Source: Mesorhizobium plurifarium
Lineage (GTDB): Bacteria > Pseudomonadota > Alphaproteobacteria > Rhizobiales > Rhizobiaceae
DNA length: 64,000 bases
Assembly (NCBI GenBank): GCA_000824785.1
Contig: CCNB01000017.1
Span: 58,104-122,103 of the forward strand
Reading direction: 5' to 3'
In this document: positions 7,231 through 15,342 of the stretch, one piece after another
Layout: each line of letters starts with the position of its first letter
Position numbering within the stretch: the stretch's first letter is position 1
The notes under the pieces: generated by a model
Database searches by the model: none
Seen by the model: the letters and a program-made list of their open reading frames with translations, nothing else
What the model was told of the DNA's origin: nothing
Program-made: the position numbers and the translations under genes

Positions 7231-8859
7231 GTGACCGACGAGGTGATCAACCAGCCGCCGCCGTTGACGGGCGGCAATGCATGGCGGGGCGATCCGCTGC
7301 TCATCCAGCTTGCCGAGCGTTTTTCCGATCCCGTGCGCAAGGTTCTCGATGGGCTTGGCCGGTTCGTGATGACGCAGGAGGCACAGGAGCTTGCCCGCCT
7401 CGCCAACACCGATACGCCGAAATTGCGGACGCATGACCGCCAGGGCCGGCGCCTCGACCTGGTCGAATACCATCCGGCCTATCACGCCCTGATGCGTCGC
7501 TCGATTGCCGGCGGCCTGCATTCTTCCGTGTGGGAAAACGGCGATGCCGAGATCGGCCGCCGCCATCAGGTGCGGGCGGCGCGCTTCTATCTGACCGCGG
7601 AACTCGAGACCGGGCATCTGTGTCCGATCACTATGACCAGCGCCTCGCTGGCGGCGCTGATGGCGAGCCCGAAGCTTTTCCGCGAATGGGCGCCGCGCGT
7701 GACGACGCGCAAATACGACCAGACGCAGAAGCCGCCGGTGCAGAAGACCGGGCTGACGCTCGGCATGGGCATGACCGAGAAGCAGGGCGGCACGGATGTG
7801 CGCGCCAATACGACCCGGGCCGAGCGAACGGGAAGCGGCTTCTACCGGTTGACCGGCCACAAATGGTTCATGTCGGCGCCGATGTCGGATGCCTTCCTGG
7901 TGCTTGGCCAGGCTCCGGAGGGACTGTCCTGCTTCCTTGTCCCGCGCATCCTGGGCGACGGTTCCGGCAACGGCTTCCGCTTCCAGCGGCTGAAGGACAA
8001 GCTCGGCAACCGATCGAACGCCTCGTCTGAGGTGGAGTTCGTCAACGCCATCGGCGAGATGGTCGGCGACCCGGGCGCCGGCGTCAAGACAATCATGGAC
8101 ATGGTGACGCTGACCCGGCTCGACTGCGCGGTCGCTTCGTCGGCGCTGATGCGGGCAGGGCTTGCCGAGGCCGTCCACCACACGCGCCATCGGCAGGTGT
8201 TCGGCTCGAACCTGATCGACCAGCCGCTGATGCAGCGGGTTCTTGCCGACATGGCGCTCGACGTCGCCGCGGCCACGGCGCTGTCGTTCCGGCTGGCGCG
8301 CTCCTTCGACGAGGCGGCAAGCGACCGTGGCGAGGCAGCCTTCGCCCGCGCCATGACGCCGGTCGTCAAATACTGGGTCTGCAAGATCGCGCCGGGGTTG
8401 CTTTACGAAGCGATGGAGTGCCTGGGCGGCAACGGCTATGTCGAGGAAGCGCCGCTCGCCCGCTACTATCGGGAGGCGCCGGTCAACGCGATCTGGGAAG
8501 GCTCGGGCAATGTCATGGCGCTCGACGTGCTGCGTGTGCTCGGCCGCGCGCCCGGCCTGTTCGAGGAAGTACTGGCCGGCATCGACCGCGATCTCGGCAC
8601 CGGCGGGCGCGGTACCATCGGCGTGCTCAAGGCTGCCATGCAGGTCGCCGCGACCGACCAGGGCTCGGCGCGCCTGCTCACCGAGCAGCTCGCGCTTTCG
8701 GCCGCAGCGGCGGAGCTGCGCCGGCTGGGAGCAGGGCGCATCGCCGACGCTTTCGTCGAAACGCGGCTGGGCGGCCAGTGGCGCACCACCTACGGCATGC
8801 TCGATTCGCGCCACGACGCGCGCATGATCATCGACACGCTCTATCCGCCGGTGACCTGA
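7231..8859 (+). CDS. aidB: AidB-type acyl-CoA dehydrogenase family flavoprotein
   Basis: The 542-residue product matches the E. coli AidB type in length and signature stretches: INQPPPL at the N-terminus, LCPITMT, GMGMTEKQGGTDV, LKDKLGNRSNAS, and NAIWEGSGN near residue 420. AidB is an FAD protein of the adaptive response to alkylation; it binds DNA, and its enzymatic role is unclear. I chose GTG 7231 because VTDEVINQPPPL aligns with the AidB N-terminus; a TTG at 7201 in the same frame falls inside a short direct repeat. No ada or alkB gene is nearby. A degenerate family A repeat follows. Confidence 0.9.
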   Translation: MTDEVINQPPPLTGGNAWRGDPLLIQLAERFSDPVRKVLDGLGRFVMTQEAQELARLANTDTPKLRTHDRQGRRLDLVEYHPAYHALMRRSIAGGLHSSVWENGDAEIGRRHQVRAARFYLTAELETGHLCPITMTSASLAALMASPKLFREWAPRVTTRKYDQTQKPPVQKTGLTLGMGMTEKQGGTDVRANTTRAERTGSGFYRLTGHKWFMSAPMSDAFLVLGQAPEGLSCFLVPRILGDGSGNGFRFQRLKDKLGNRSNASSEVEFVNAIGEMVGDPGAGVKTIMDMVTLTRLDCAVASSALMRAGLAEAVHHTRHRQVFGSNLIDQPLMQRVLADMALDVAAATALSFRLARSFDEAASDRGEAAFARAMTPVVKYWVCKIAPGLLYEAMECLGGNGYVEEAPLARYYREAPVNAIWEGSGNVMALDVLRVLGRAPGLFEEVLAGIDRDLGTGGRGTIGVLKAAMQVAATDQGSARLLTEQLALSAAAAELRRLGAGRIADAFVETRLGGQWRTTYGMLDSRHDARMIIDTLYPPVT

Positions 8860-8875
8860 TCCCGCTCTAAACCAA

Positions 8876-8917
8876 AGAGCATGATCCGAAAACCGCTTCC
8901 CGCTCTTCGGCTTGATG
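8876..8917. repeat. Palindromic intergenic repeat, family A (degenerate copy 2)
   Basis: This stretch shares the core GAGCATGATCC(C)GAAAACCG-TTCCC with the element at 4708-4746, but its right arm is diverged (CTCTTCGGCTTGATG), so pairing is imperfect. It lies 17 bases after the aidB stop codon, again at a 3' end. Confidence 0.65.
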
Positions 8918-9031
8918 CCCCAGTGCGGATTGCCGAGCTGTGGATAGCTGTTAACCTTAACAAATGGTTTCCATTGCGGTGAACCGTTGCAAAGCCCAAT
9001 CTCCGTCTGCTGGAGTAGGGAAAGGTTAACC

Positions 9032-9622
9032 ATGACCTCCCCGAGCTCCGCCAGCGGGAAGCGCATGCGGCACGTGTTGAGCTCAGTTCTGGCCTTGCAT
9101 TGGGCGGTGGTTTTCGCCCTGCTTGCCTATATCTGCATGGACGGCAGCCGCGGCATAGCGACGGCGCTTGGCGTGCTTGGTCTCTCGGTCCAGGCCAACC
9201 GGTTTCCCGGGCTAGAAAATGTTGCCGTGCTGGCGCCGCTTTCGATCGCGCTGCTGACCGTCGCGGTGTTGTTCTGCTGGGCCTTCGTCGAAACGCTGCT
9301 GAACGCGGCGGCGAGAGCGGATGCGGGCGAGAGCGTGGCGCGGATCGCCTTCATCTCGGCATCGTTCCTGCTTTCGCTGATCCTCATCGGCGGTGTGACG
9401 CAAGGCATTGACGGCCTGTTCATGATCGTCGCCATCCAGATGACGGCGCTGCTTGCTTCCTACATCGCCGTGCTGGCCGAGCGCCGCTCCACCTTCGCGG
9501 CAATGAATTTGCCAGAGGGCGATGTTCGCGCCGCCTCGCGCATGGCGATGGGCGCCGCGCACAGTTCGCTGCTTTCCCGCATATCCGGCCGTCCGGAACG
9601 CAAGCCAGGAGGCAGCCGCTGA
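9032..9622 (+). CDS. Hypothetical inner-membrane protein
   Basis: A 196-residue protein starts with ATG 9032 behind an AGGG/AAGG ribosome site; the frame is open upstream to 8987 but that part lacks membrane-protein character. About four hydrophobic spans are visible (VLALHWAVVFALLAY, VAVLAPLSIALLTVAVLF, ISASFLLSLILIG, and IVAIQMTALLASYIAVL), with a soluble Ala/Arg-rich C-terminus. The stop overlaps the next ATG by one base (TGATG), so the two membrane genes form an operon. I do not recognise the family. Confidence 0.75.
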   Translation: MTSPSSASGKRMRHVLSSVLALHWAVVFALLAYICMDGSRGIATALGVLGLSVQANRFPGLENVAVLAPLSIALLTVAVLFCWAFVETLLNAAARADAGESVARIAFISASFLLSLILIGGVTQGIDGLFMIVAIQMTALLASYIAVLAERRSTFAAMNLPEGDVRAASRMAMGAAHSSLLSRISGRPERKPGGSR

Positions 9623-9963
9623 TGCGCACGCTGTTCGCACTCTGGGCTGCTCCGATGGCCATCTTCTGGGGATGGTTCTTCCTGTCGCTCAACGACATGA
9701 ATTTCGGTTATGTGATGCTTAGCCGCCAGTTGCACGATTTCGTCTTCCAGCTCTACGGCCAGATGCTGGGCATCGATCCGGCGATTATCCCGGGCATGGT
9801 GGCGCGAACCTGCGTTTTCGACTTTTTCCTGCTCATGGGCCTTTGGGCTTTCCGCCGCCGGCGCAACATCGCCGAATGGATCAGGCAGCAGCGGCAGGGC
9901 GATATCAGCTCCGATCGGCTCGGCCGAGCGACTGAAGCCGGTCCAACGCTCCCTGCAGAATAA
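9622..9963 (+). CDS. Small membrane protein (possibly DUF6105)
   Basis: The 113-residue product has two hydrophobic spans (LFALWAAPMAIFWGWFFLS and VFDFFLLMGLWAF) separated by a polar segment with SRQLHDFVFQLYGQMLGIDP, and a basic RRRR motif after the second span. The layout resembles a small rhizobial family I remember as DUF6105, but I hold this loosely. It is translationally coupled to the preceding gene, and its last 59 bases overlap convergent ruvX, so the two transcripts are antisense to each other at their ends. Confidence 0.7.
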   Translation: MRTLFALWAAPMAIFWGWFFLSLNDMNFGYVMLSRQLHDFVFQLYGQMLGIDPAIIPGMVARTCVFDFFLLMGLWAFRRRRNIAEWIRQQRQGDISSDRLGRATEAGPTLPAE

Positions 9964-10387
9964 AGGCTGCGGCCGCCGAATCGATCTTGCCGGCGCGCTT
10001 CTTGCGCGAGAAATCCATCTCGATCAGCGTCCGCTCGGCCGCGACCGTCGACAGTCGCTCGTCCCACAGCACGAAAGGCAGGTCGGAAAGCGGCGCCATG
10101 TTGCGGACGAAGGCGCGCGATTTCTGCGCACGAGGCCCTTCCGAGCCGTCCATGTTGACCGGGAGGCCTAGCACGACGGCGCCGACATTGTCCTTCTCGA
10201 GCTGAGCGAGCAGCTGGGCGGCATCGAGGGAGAACTTCTTGCGCAGGATCACCGGGCGCGGATGGGCGAAGGACAGCCCGCGATCGGAGACCGCCACGCC
10301 GATCGTCTTGTCGCCGAGATCGAGCCCGGCGAGCGTCTTGCCGTCGGCAAGCCGCCCCGGCAGTTCCTCGATTGAAATGATGCCCAA
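9905..10387 (-). CDS. ruvX: Putative Holliday-junction resolvase / pre-16S rRNA nuclease RuvX (YqgF)
   Basis: The 160 residues carry the RNase H-like YqgF fold: GLDLGDKTIGVAVSD (first catalytic Asp), VVLGLPVNMDGSEG, WDERLSTVAAER, and a C-terminal KIDSAAAAFILQ with the last acidic residue. Members act in processing the 5' end of 16S rRNA, with a proposed Holliday-junction role. It is divergent from the UPF0173 gene and convergent with the small membrane protein, overlapping it by 59 bases. Confidence 0.94.
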   Translation of the reverse strand: MGIISIEELPGRLADGKTLAGLDLGDKTIGVAVSDRGLSFAHPRPVILRKKFSLDAAQLLAQLEKDNVGAVVLGLPVNMDGSEGPRAQKSRAFVRNMAPLSDLPFVLWDERLSTVAAERTLIEMDFSRKKRAGKIDSAAAAFILQGALDRLQSLGRADRS

Positions 10388-10423
10388 GCGGCTTCCTCTG
10401 ATATCCAGGCGTCACACATCCTT

Positions 10424-10451
10424 TTGACGGTAAGACGCGCCGCGCTACTTT
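10424..10451 (+). promoter_or_regulatory. Possible promoter of the UPF0173 gene
   Basis: TTGACG (10424-10429) and TACTTT (10446-10451) are 16 bases apart, 55 bases before the ATG at 10507, in the divergent gap between ruvX and this gene. The -35 match is good and the -10 match only fair. Confidence 0.4.
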
Positions 10452-10506
10452 CAATTTGCCGCCAGCGTTCTATCCTTCGGCAACGGAAAAATCGAGGAAA
10501 GCATTC

Positions 10507-11214
10507 ATGAAACTGACCTGGTACGGACATTCGGCATTCCGCGTCGAGACCAAGGACGCCACCATCCTCATCGACCCCTATCTGGTCGGCAATCCGTCCT
10601 GGACGGGCGGCTGGGAAGGGCCGGCGGAGGGTGTCACGCATGTTCTCCTGACCCATGGCCACAACGACCATGTCAGCGGCGCGGTCGAGGTGCTGAAGAA
10701 AAGCGGCGCCATGCTGGTCGCCAATTTCGAGATCTGCATGTATCTCGTCGGCCAAGGCGTCAGCGGCGACAAGATCAATCCCGGCAATATCGGCGGCACC
10801 GTCGATTGCGGACCGTTCACCACGACCTTCGTCCAGGCGTTGCACTCGTCCTCTTTCGGCGGCGAAGGCGGCACCAACACCTATCTGGGCAATCCGGGCG
10901 GACTGGTCCTGCACTTCCCGGAGGACAAGACGCTCTACCACATGGGCGACACCGACATCTTCTCCGATATGGGCCTGATCAACGAGTTGCACGAACCGAA
11001 GATCGGCATTGTGCCGATCGGCGACCGCTTCACCATGGGCGGCGCGGTGGCGGCCCTTGCCTGCCGCCGCTTCTTCGGCTTCGAGGCCGTCGTTCCCTGC
11101 CACTTCCGCACCTTCTCGATGCTCGACCAGACCGCCGACAAGTTCGTCGCCGGCATGGAAGGCTCGGGCGTCAATGTGGCGCTTCCGGAAGTCGGCAAGG
11201 CGATCACGATCTAA
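10507..11214 (+). CDS. UPF0173 metal-dependent hydrolase (metallo-beta-lactamase fold)
   Basis: The 235-residue protein starts with MKLTWYGHSAFRVE and carries the metallo-beta-lactamase motif HGHNDH (H50, H52, D54, H55), a later histidine at HSSSFGG, the aspartate in MGDTDIF and a C-terminal CHFRTF. This is the compact single-domain UPF0173 layout; substrates are not established. ATG 10507 was chosen over an upstream in-frame start because it gives the family N-terminus and follows GAGGAAAG. It stands alone upstream of gatC. Confidence 0.92.
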   Translation: MKLTWYGHSAFRVETKDATILIDPYLVGNPSWTGGWEGPAEGVTHVLLTHGHNDHVSGAVEVLKKSGAMLVANFEICMYLVGQGVSGDKINPGNIGGTVDCGPFTTTFVQALHSSSFGGEGGTNTYLGNPGGLVLHFPEDKTLYHMGDTDIFSDMGLINELHEPKIGIVPIGDRFTMGGAVAALACRRFFGFEAVVPCHFRTFSMLDQTADKFVAGMEGSGVNVALPEVGKAITI

Positions 11215-11267
11215 GTCGCCTGCAATCGCCAGGGGGCACCGCAACTGAGCTGACCGGCATCATGCAT

Positions 11268-11296
11268 GTTGCGCGGCAGACGCCGCGCCGCTATAG
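11268..11296 (+). promoter_or_regulatory. Probable gatC promoter
   Basis: GTTGCG (11268-11273) and CTATAG (11291-11296) are spaced by 17 bases, matching the rhizobial housekeeping pattern CTTGAC-N17-CTATAT in spacing and most positions. The gatC ATG follows 31 bases after the -10 end. Confidence 0.5.
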
Positions 11297-11327
11297 CCCG
11301 CACTGGTTTTTCCCGAGGCGATAGAAC

Positions 11328-11615
11328 ATGTCCGTTGATCTTCAGACCGTGAAGCGCGTCGCGCGCCTTGCCCGTATCGCGGTGAGCGAGGAGGACGCCG
11401 AGCGCATGACCGGCGAACTGAACGCCATCCTCGGCTTCGTCGAACAATTGAACGAGGTCGATGTTTCGGGTGTGGAGCCGATGACCTCGGTCACGCCGAT
11501 GGAGATGAAGAAGCGCCAGGATGTCGTCACCGACGGCAACAAGCCCGCCGACATCGTCGCCAATGCGCCGGCGACGGAAGAGAACTTTTTCCTCGTTCCG
11601 AAGGTGGTGGAGTAG
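11328..11615 (+). CDS. gatC: Asp-tRNA(Asn)/Glu-tRNA(Gln) amidotransferase subunit C
   Basis: The 95-residue GatC has the usual form: VKRVARLARIAVSEEDAERM, a helix ending LGFVEQLNEVD, then GVEPMTSVTPMEM and a C-terminal FFLVPKVVE. GatC wraps around GatA and stabilises the GatCAB complex that amidates misacylated Glu-tRNA(Gln) or Asp-tRNA(Asn). It is first in a three-gene run; a GNAT gene starts three bases after its stop, followed by gatA. gatB is not in the window. Confidence 0.96.
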   Translation: MSVDLQTVKRVARLARIAVSEEDAERMTGELNAILGFVEQLNEVDVSGVEPMTSVTPMEMKKRQDVVTDGNKPADIVANAPATEENFFLVPKVVE

Positions 11616-11618
11616 GCC

Positions 11619-12077
11619 GTGGCTGTCGAGATCGCCGTCGAGACGCCTTTGCAGGACGACGTGCGCGCGCTGGTCGCCGAACTCAATGCCGCGTTGCTCG
11701 AACTGACGCCGCCCGAGCACTGCTATCATCTGACCGTCGAGCAGATGGCGGGCAAGGATACGACGGTGTTCATCGCCCGCGACAACGGCCTGGCCGTCGG
11801 CTGCGGCGCGCTCAAGCGCCATGACGGGGCGGTCGGTGAGGTCAAGCGCATGTACACGCGGCCTTCGCATCGCGGCCGCAAGATCGGCGCCGAGATCGTC
11901 GGACGGGTCGAGGCGCTTGCCCGGCAGGAAGGGCTGAGGCGCCTGGTCCTCGAAACCGGCGATCGGCACCCCGCGGCCTGGACCGTCTACGAGCGCGCCG
12001 GATTCTCGCGTTGCGGACCGGTGCTGGATTATCCCGACTCCGAGTGGTCGGTGTTTTACGAAAAGAGCCTTGCCTGA
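11619..12077 (+). CDS. GNAT-family N-acetyltransferase between gatC and gatA
   Basis: The 152-residue protein shows the single-domain GNAT pattern: AVGCGALKRHD (beta strand), VKRMYTRPSHRGRKIGAEIV (the acetyl-CoA pyrophosphate loop, R-x-x-G-x-G/A type), a LVLETGDRHPAAWTVYERAGF tail and a final DYPDSEWSVFYEK. Substrate unknown. It starts with GTG three bases after gatC and its TGA overlaps the gatA ATG by one base (TGATG), so all three genes should be co-translated. The position inside gatCA is unusual and could mean a role tied to tRNA amidation, or chance. Confidence 0.9.
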   Translation: MAVEIAVETPLQDDVRALVAELNAALLELTPPEHCYHLTVEQMAGKDTTVFIARDNGLAVGCGALKRHDGAVGEVKRMYTRPSHRGRKIGAEIVGRVEALARQEGLRRLVLETGDRHPAAWTVYERAGFSRCGPVLDYPDSEWSVFYEKSLA

Positions 12078-13642
12078 TGAGCGATCTCACACATCTCACC
12101 ATTTCCGAGGCCCGCGCCAAGCTGCGCGGCAAGGAGATCACCGCGGCCGAAATCACCGAGGCCTATCTTGCGGCGATCGATCGCGCCAATCCCGTGCTCA
12201 ATGCCTATGTGACTGTGACCGCCGACAAGGCGCGCGACATGGCGAAGAGCTCCGACGCCAAGCTCGCCAAGGGCGAGGGCGGCGCTCTGGAAGGCATTCC
12301 ACTCGGCATCAAGGACCTGTTCGCCACCGAAGGCATCCATACCCAGGCCTGCAGCCACGTGCTGGACGGCTTCAAGCCGCGTTACGAATCGACCGTGACC
12401 AGCAATCTGTGGGCCGACGGCGCCGTCATGCTCGGCAAGCTCAACATGGACGAGTTCGCCATGGGCTCGTCGAACGAGACCTCCTACTACGGCCCGGTGA
12501 TCAATCCGTGGCGGCGCTCGCGTGTCGACACGGTCGTCATGCCGACGACGCATCAGGGCGATGGCGGCTTTGTTTCAGCCGGCGGCACGAAGACGGCGCG
12601 GACCTTGGATAACGCCCAGCTGGTGCCGGGCGGCTCGTCGGGCGGATCTGCATCGTCGGTGGCCGCCTATCTCTGCGCCGGCGCTACCGCGACGGACACC
12701 GGCGGCTCGATCCGCCAGCCGGCGGCGTTCACCGGCACGGTCGGCATCAAGCCGACTTACGGTCGCTGCTCGCGCTGGGGCATCGTCGCCTTCGCTTCCT
12801 CGCTCGACCAAGCCGGGCCGATCGCGCGCGACGTGCGCGACGCCGCGATCCTGCTGAAGTCCATGGCCTCCGTCGATCCGAAGGACACAACCTCGGTCGA
12901 CCGCCCGGTGCCGGACTATGAAGCGGCGATCGGCAAGCCGATCAAGGGAATGAAGGTCGGCATTCCGAAGGAATACCGCGTCGACGGCATGCCGCAAGAC
13001 ATCGAGGCGCTCTGGCAGAAAGGCATTGCCTGGCTGAAGGATGCCGGCGCCGAGATCGTCGACATCTCGCTGCCGCATACCAAATACGCCTTGCCGGCCT
13101 ACTATATCGTGGCGCCTGCCGAGGCTTCGTCGAACCTTGCCCGCTACGACGGCGTGCGCTACGGCCTGCGCGTGCCCGGCAAGGACATCGTCGACATGTA
13201 CGAGAAGACCCGCGCCGCCGGTTTCGGCCGCGAGGTCAAGCGGCGCATCATGATCGGCACCTATGTGCTGTCGGCGGGCTATTACGACGCCTACTATCTG
13301 CAGGCGCAGAAGGTGCGCACGCTGATCAAGCGCGACTTCGAGAATGTCTTTGCCGCCGGCGTCGATGTCATCCTGACGCCGGCGACCCCATCGGCCGCCT
13401 TCGGCATCGCCGACGAGGACATGGCCTCCGATCCGGTCAAGATGTATCTCAACGACATCTTCACGGTGACGGTGAACATGGCCGGCCTTCCCGGCATTTC
13501 CGTGCCGGCCGGCCTCGACGGCAAGGGCCTGCCGCTCGGCCTGCAGCTGATCGGCCGCCCGTTCGATGAGGAGACGCTGTTCCAGACCGCCAACGTCATC
13601 GAGCAGGCGGCGGGCAAATTTCAGCCGGAAAAGTGGTGGTAG
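12077..13642 (+). CDS. gatA: Asp-tRNA(Asn)/Glu-tRNA(Gln) amidotransferase subunit A
   Basis: GatA is the glutaminase subunit of GatCAB. The 521-residue sequence has the amidase Lys-Ser-Ser triad: K79 in GIPLGIKD, the cis-Ser loop in GGSSGGS (about 185-191), and the nucleophile in DTGGSIRQPA. Between NPWRR (143-147) and LVPGGSS lies an extra segment of roughly 30 residues, 148-178, containing PTTHQGDGGFVSAGGTK, which is absent from typical 485-490-residue GatA proteins. ATG 12077 overlaps the GNAT stop. The longer upstream frame belongs to the previous gene. Confidence 0.96.
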   Translation: MSDLTHLTISEARAKLRGKEITAAEITEAYLAAIDRANPVLNAYVTVTADKARDMAKSSDAKLAKGEGGALEGIPLGIKDLFATEGIHTQACSHVLDGFKPRYESTVTSNLWADGAVMLGKLNMDEFAMGSSNETSYYGPVINPWRRSRVDTVVMPTTHQGDGGFVSAGGTKTARTLDNAQLVPGGSSGGSASSVAAYLCAGATATDTGGSIRQPAAFTGTVGIKPTYGRCSRWGIVAFASSLDQAGPIARDVRDAAILLKSMASVDPKDTTSVDRPVPDYEAAIGKPIKGMKVGIPKEYRVDGMPQDIEALWQKGIAWLKDAGAEIVDISLPHTKYALPAYYIVAPAEASSNLARYDGVRYGLRVPGKDIVDMYEKTRAAGFGREVKRRIMIGTYVLSAGYYDAYYLQAQKVRTLIKRDFENVFAAGVDVILTPATPSAAFGIADEDMASDPVKMYLNDIFTVTVNMAGLPGISVPAGLDGKGLPLGLQLIGRPFDEETLFQTANVIEQAAGKFQPEKWW

Positions 13643-13672
13643 GCTCATACCTCATCTGACAGAGGGTGAGGG

Positions 13673-14470
13673 ATGTTCTACTTATTGTCGAAAGTCTTCT
13701 GGTTCTTCGGCCAACCGATCAACCTGGCGATCTTCCTGCTGCTCGCCGGCCTGCTGGCAGGGCTGTTCCGGCGCCGCCGGCTGGCAGCGACGGGCAGCAT
13801 GCTCGGCATCGCGATCCTGGTTCTTTCGGCCTGGACGTCGGTCGGCGCGATGATGCTGACGCCGCTGGAAGAACGCTTTCCGAAGCCGCCATTGCCTGAA
13901 AAGGTGGACGGCATCATCGTGCTCGGCGGCGGCTTGGAGGGCGCCATCAATCTGGCGCGCGGCGGCTATGAATTGAACGCCAGCGGCGACCGCATGGTCG
14001 AGACGGCAATTCTCGCCAGGCGCTTCCCGCAGACCAAGATCGTCGTCTCAGGTGGCAGAGGTTCGTTCTTTCTTGATGGCGAAGGCGATGCCGACACGGC
14101 GCCGCGGCTGCTCGGCGCGCTCGGTGTTTCAGCCGATCGTCTGATCCTCGAGGACAAATCGCGCAATACCTATGAGAACGCGGTATTCTCGCGAAAGCTT
14201 GTCGAGCCGAAACCGGGCGAGACCTGGCTGCTGGTCACGTCGGCTTTCCACATGCCGCGCGCCAAGGCGCTGTTCGACAAGGCGGGTTTTGCGACCATTC
14301 CATGGCCGGTCGATTATCGCACCTCGGGCAAGGAAGGCGTCGGCTTCTTTCGCGACAATCCGATGGACTCCATACAGGCCACCACCATCGCGGTCCGCGA
14401 ATGGATCGGCCTTTTCGCCTACCGGCTCTCCGGCAAGATCGATCAGTTCTTTCCCGGACCAGGCGGCTGA
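13673..14470 (+). CDS. YdcF/SanA-family membrane protein (DUF218)
   Basis: The 265-residue protein has two N-terminal membrane spans (about 12-28 and 40-58), then a DUF218 domain: DGIIVLGGGLEG, IVVSGGRGSFF, LILEDKSRNTYENAVFS, and TSAFHMPRAKALFDKAGF. DUF218 proteins such as SanA and YdcF are linked to envelope integrity and bind nucleotide-like ligands; activity is uncertain. ATG 13673 follows a GGTGAGGG site 30 bases after gatA. Its 3' end overlaps the convergent DUF599 gene by 28 bases. Confidence 0.88.
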   Translation: MFYLLSKVFWFFGQPINLAIFLLLAGLLAGLFRRRRLAATGSMLGIAILVLSAWTSVGAMMLTPLEERFPKPPLPEKVDGIIVLGGGLEGAINLARGGYELNASGDRMVETAILARRFPQTKIVVSGGRGSFFLDGEGDADTAPRLLGALGVSADRLILEDKSRNTYENAVFSRKLVEPKPGETWLLVTSAFHMPRAKALFDKAGFATIPWPVDYRTSGKEGVGFFRDNPMDSIQATTIAVREWIGLFAYRLSGKIDQFFPGPGG

Positions 14471-15162
14471 CCGAGCACCGCCTGGCGCGCCGCCGAGAAG
14501 AACTGGCGGCGCACCAGCACCGCCAGGAGCACCAGCGTTGACATCACGAAGACGATCGGGTCGACGAACCAGCCGAGATAGCCGATCGAGAAGAAGACGG
14601 CGCGCAGGCCGGAGTTGAAGTGCTTGCCGGCGAGCACGTTCATGCGCGTCGCCCGCCACACCGCCGTTTCGCTGATCGGGTTGCGTGAAGCCGGGCCATG
14701 CGGTGTCGGCACCGCGCCGATCAGGATCGAGCAATAGTTGAACAGCCTATAGGCCCAGCCGAACTTGAAGAAGGCAAAGGCGAGAATCAGCACCAGGCCG
14801 AACACCTTGGTCTGGAAGGCCTCGCGCGACGAACCCGCGCCGAAGGGCAGGTCGGCCAGAACCTGAAGCACGCGGTCGGAGGCGCCGAGCAGGGCAAAGC
14901 AGCCGCCGAGCGCGATCAGGGAAGATGAGGCAAAGAAGGCGGTGCCTTGCTGCAGGCCGCCCATGATGGCGGTGTCGACGATGCGGATCTCGCGCTCGGC
15001 CATGTTGCGCATCCAGGCCTCGCGCTGGGCGTTCATGGCGGTCGTCAGCGAGACGCGGCTGATCAGCCTGCCGTCGGAGGCGAGCGTGTGCAGCACCCAG
15101 ACCACCAGGAAAAAGGCCAAAGCCGCCAAATCTGCCATTGAAAGGTGGAGTGAGTCGCCCAT
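14443..15162 (-). CDS. DUF599 family membrane protein
   Basis: A 239-residue protein starting at ATG 15162 (MGDSLHLSMADLAAL). A GTG at 15177 would add five residues. There are four hydrophobic spans, with the DUF599 features: an amphipathic loop with QREAWMRNMAEREIRIVDTAIMGG, then FFASSSLIALGG, a third span in VLILAFAFFKFGWAYRLFNY, and a final VDPIVFVMSTLVLLAVLVRR. Function unknown. It is convergent with the YdcF-like gene, overlapping it by 28 bases, and divergent from sdaA. Confidence 0.85.
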   Translation of the reverse strand: MGDSLHLSMADLAALAFFLVVWVLHTLASDGRLISRVSLTTAMNAQREAWMRNMAEREIRIVDTAIMGGLQQGTAFFASSSLIALGGCFALLGASDRVLQVLADLPFGAGSSREAFQTKVFGLVLILAFAFFKFGWAYRLFNYCSILIGAVPTPHGPASRNPISETAVWRATRMNVLAGKHFNSGLRAVFFSIGYLGWFVDPIVFVMSTLVLLAVLVRRQFFSAARQAVLGQPPGPGKN

Positions 15163-15342
15163 GCGCTCTTGTAGCACGGGCCGGGCCGACGCTTCGACGG
15201 GCCCTCGAGGCGCCGATATTGCGATGTCGCTGGCGGAGCAAACAAGGTCGGCAGCCGCCGCGCCGCGCCACGCAAAACATCGGAAACATCGCGGGAATTC
15301 CTATATGTAAGTCTTGATCGGCCTCCAGGAGACAACGGTCCC

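Noticed and set aside
7117..9066. 649-codon open frame on the minus strand
   Set aside because: Antisense to aidB, low-complexity Arg/His/Ala composition, no ribosome site or motif.
15278..15306. CTATAT at 15301-15306 as sdaA promoter
   Set aside because: The -10 match is good, but no -35-like hexamer occurs at 16-18 bases; not listed as a feature.
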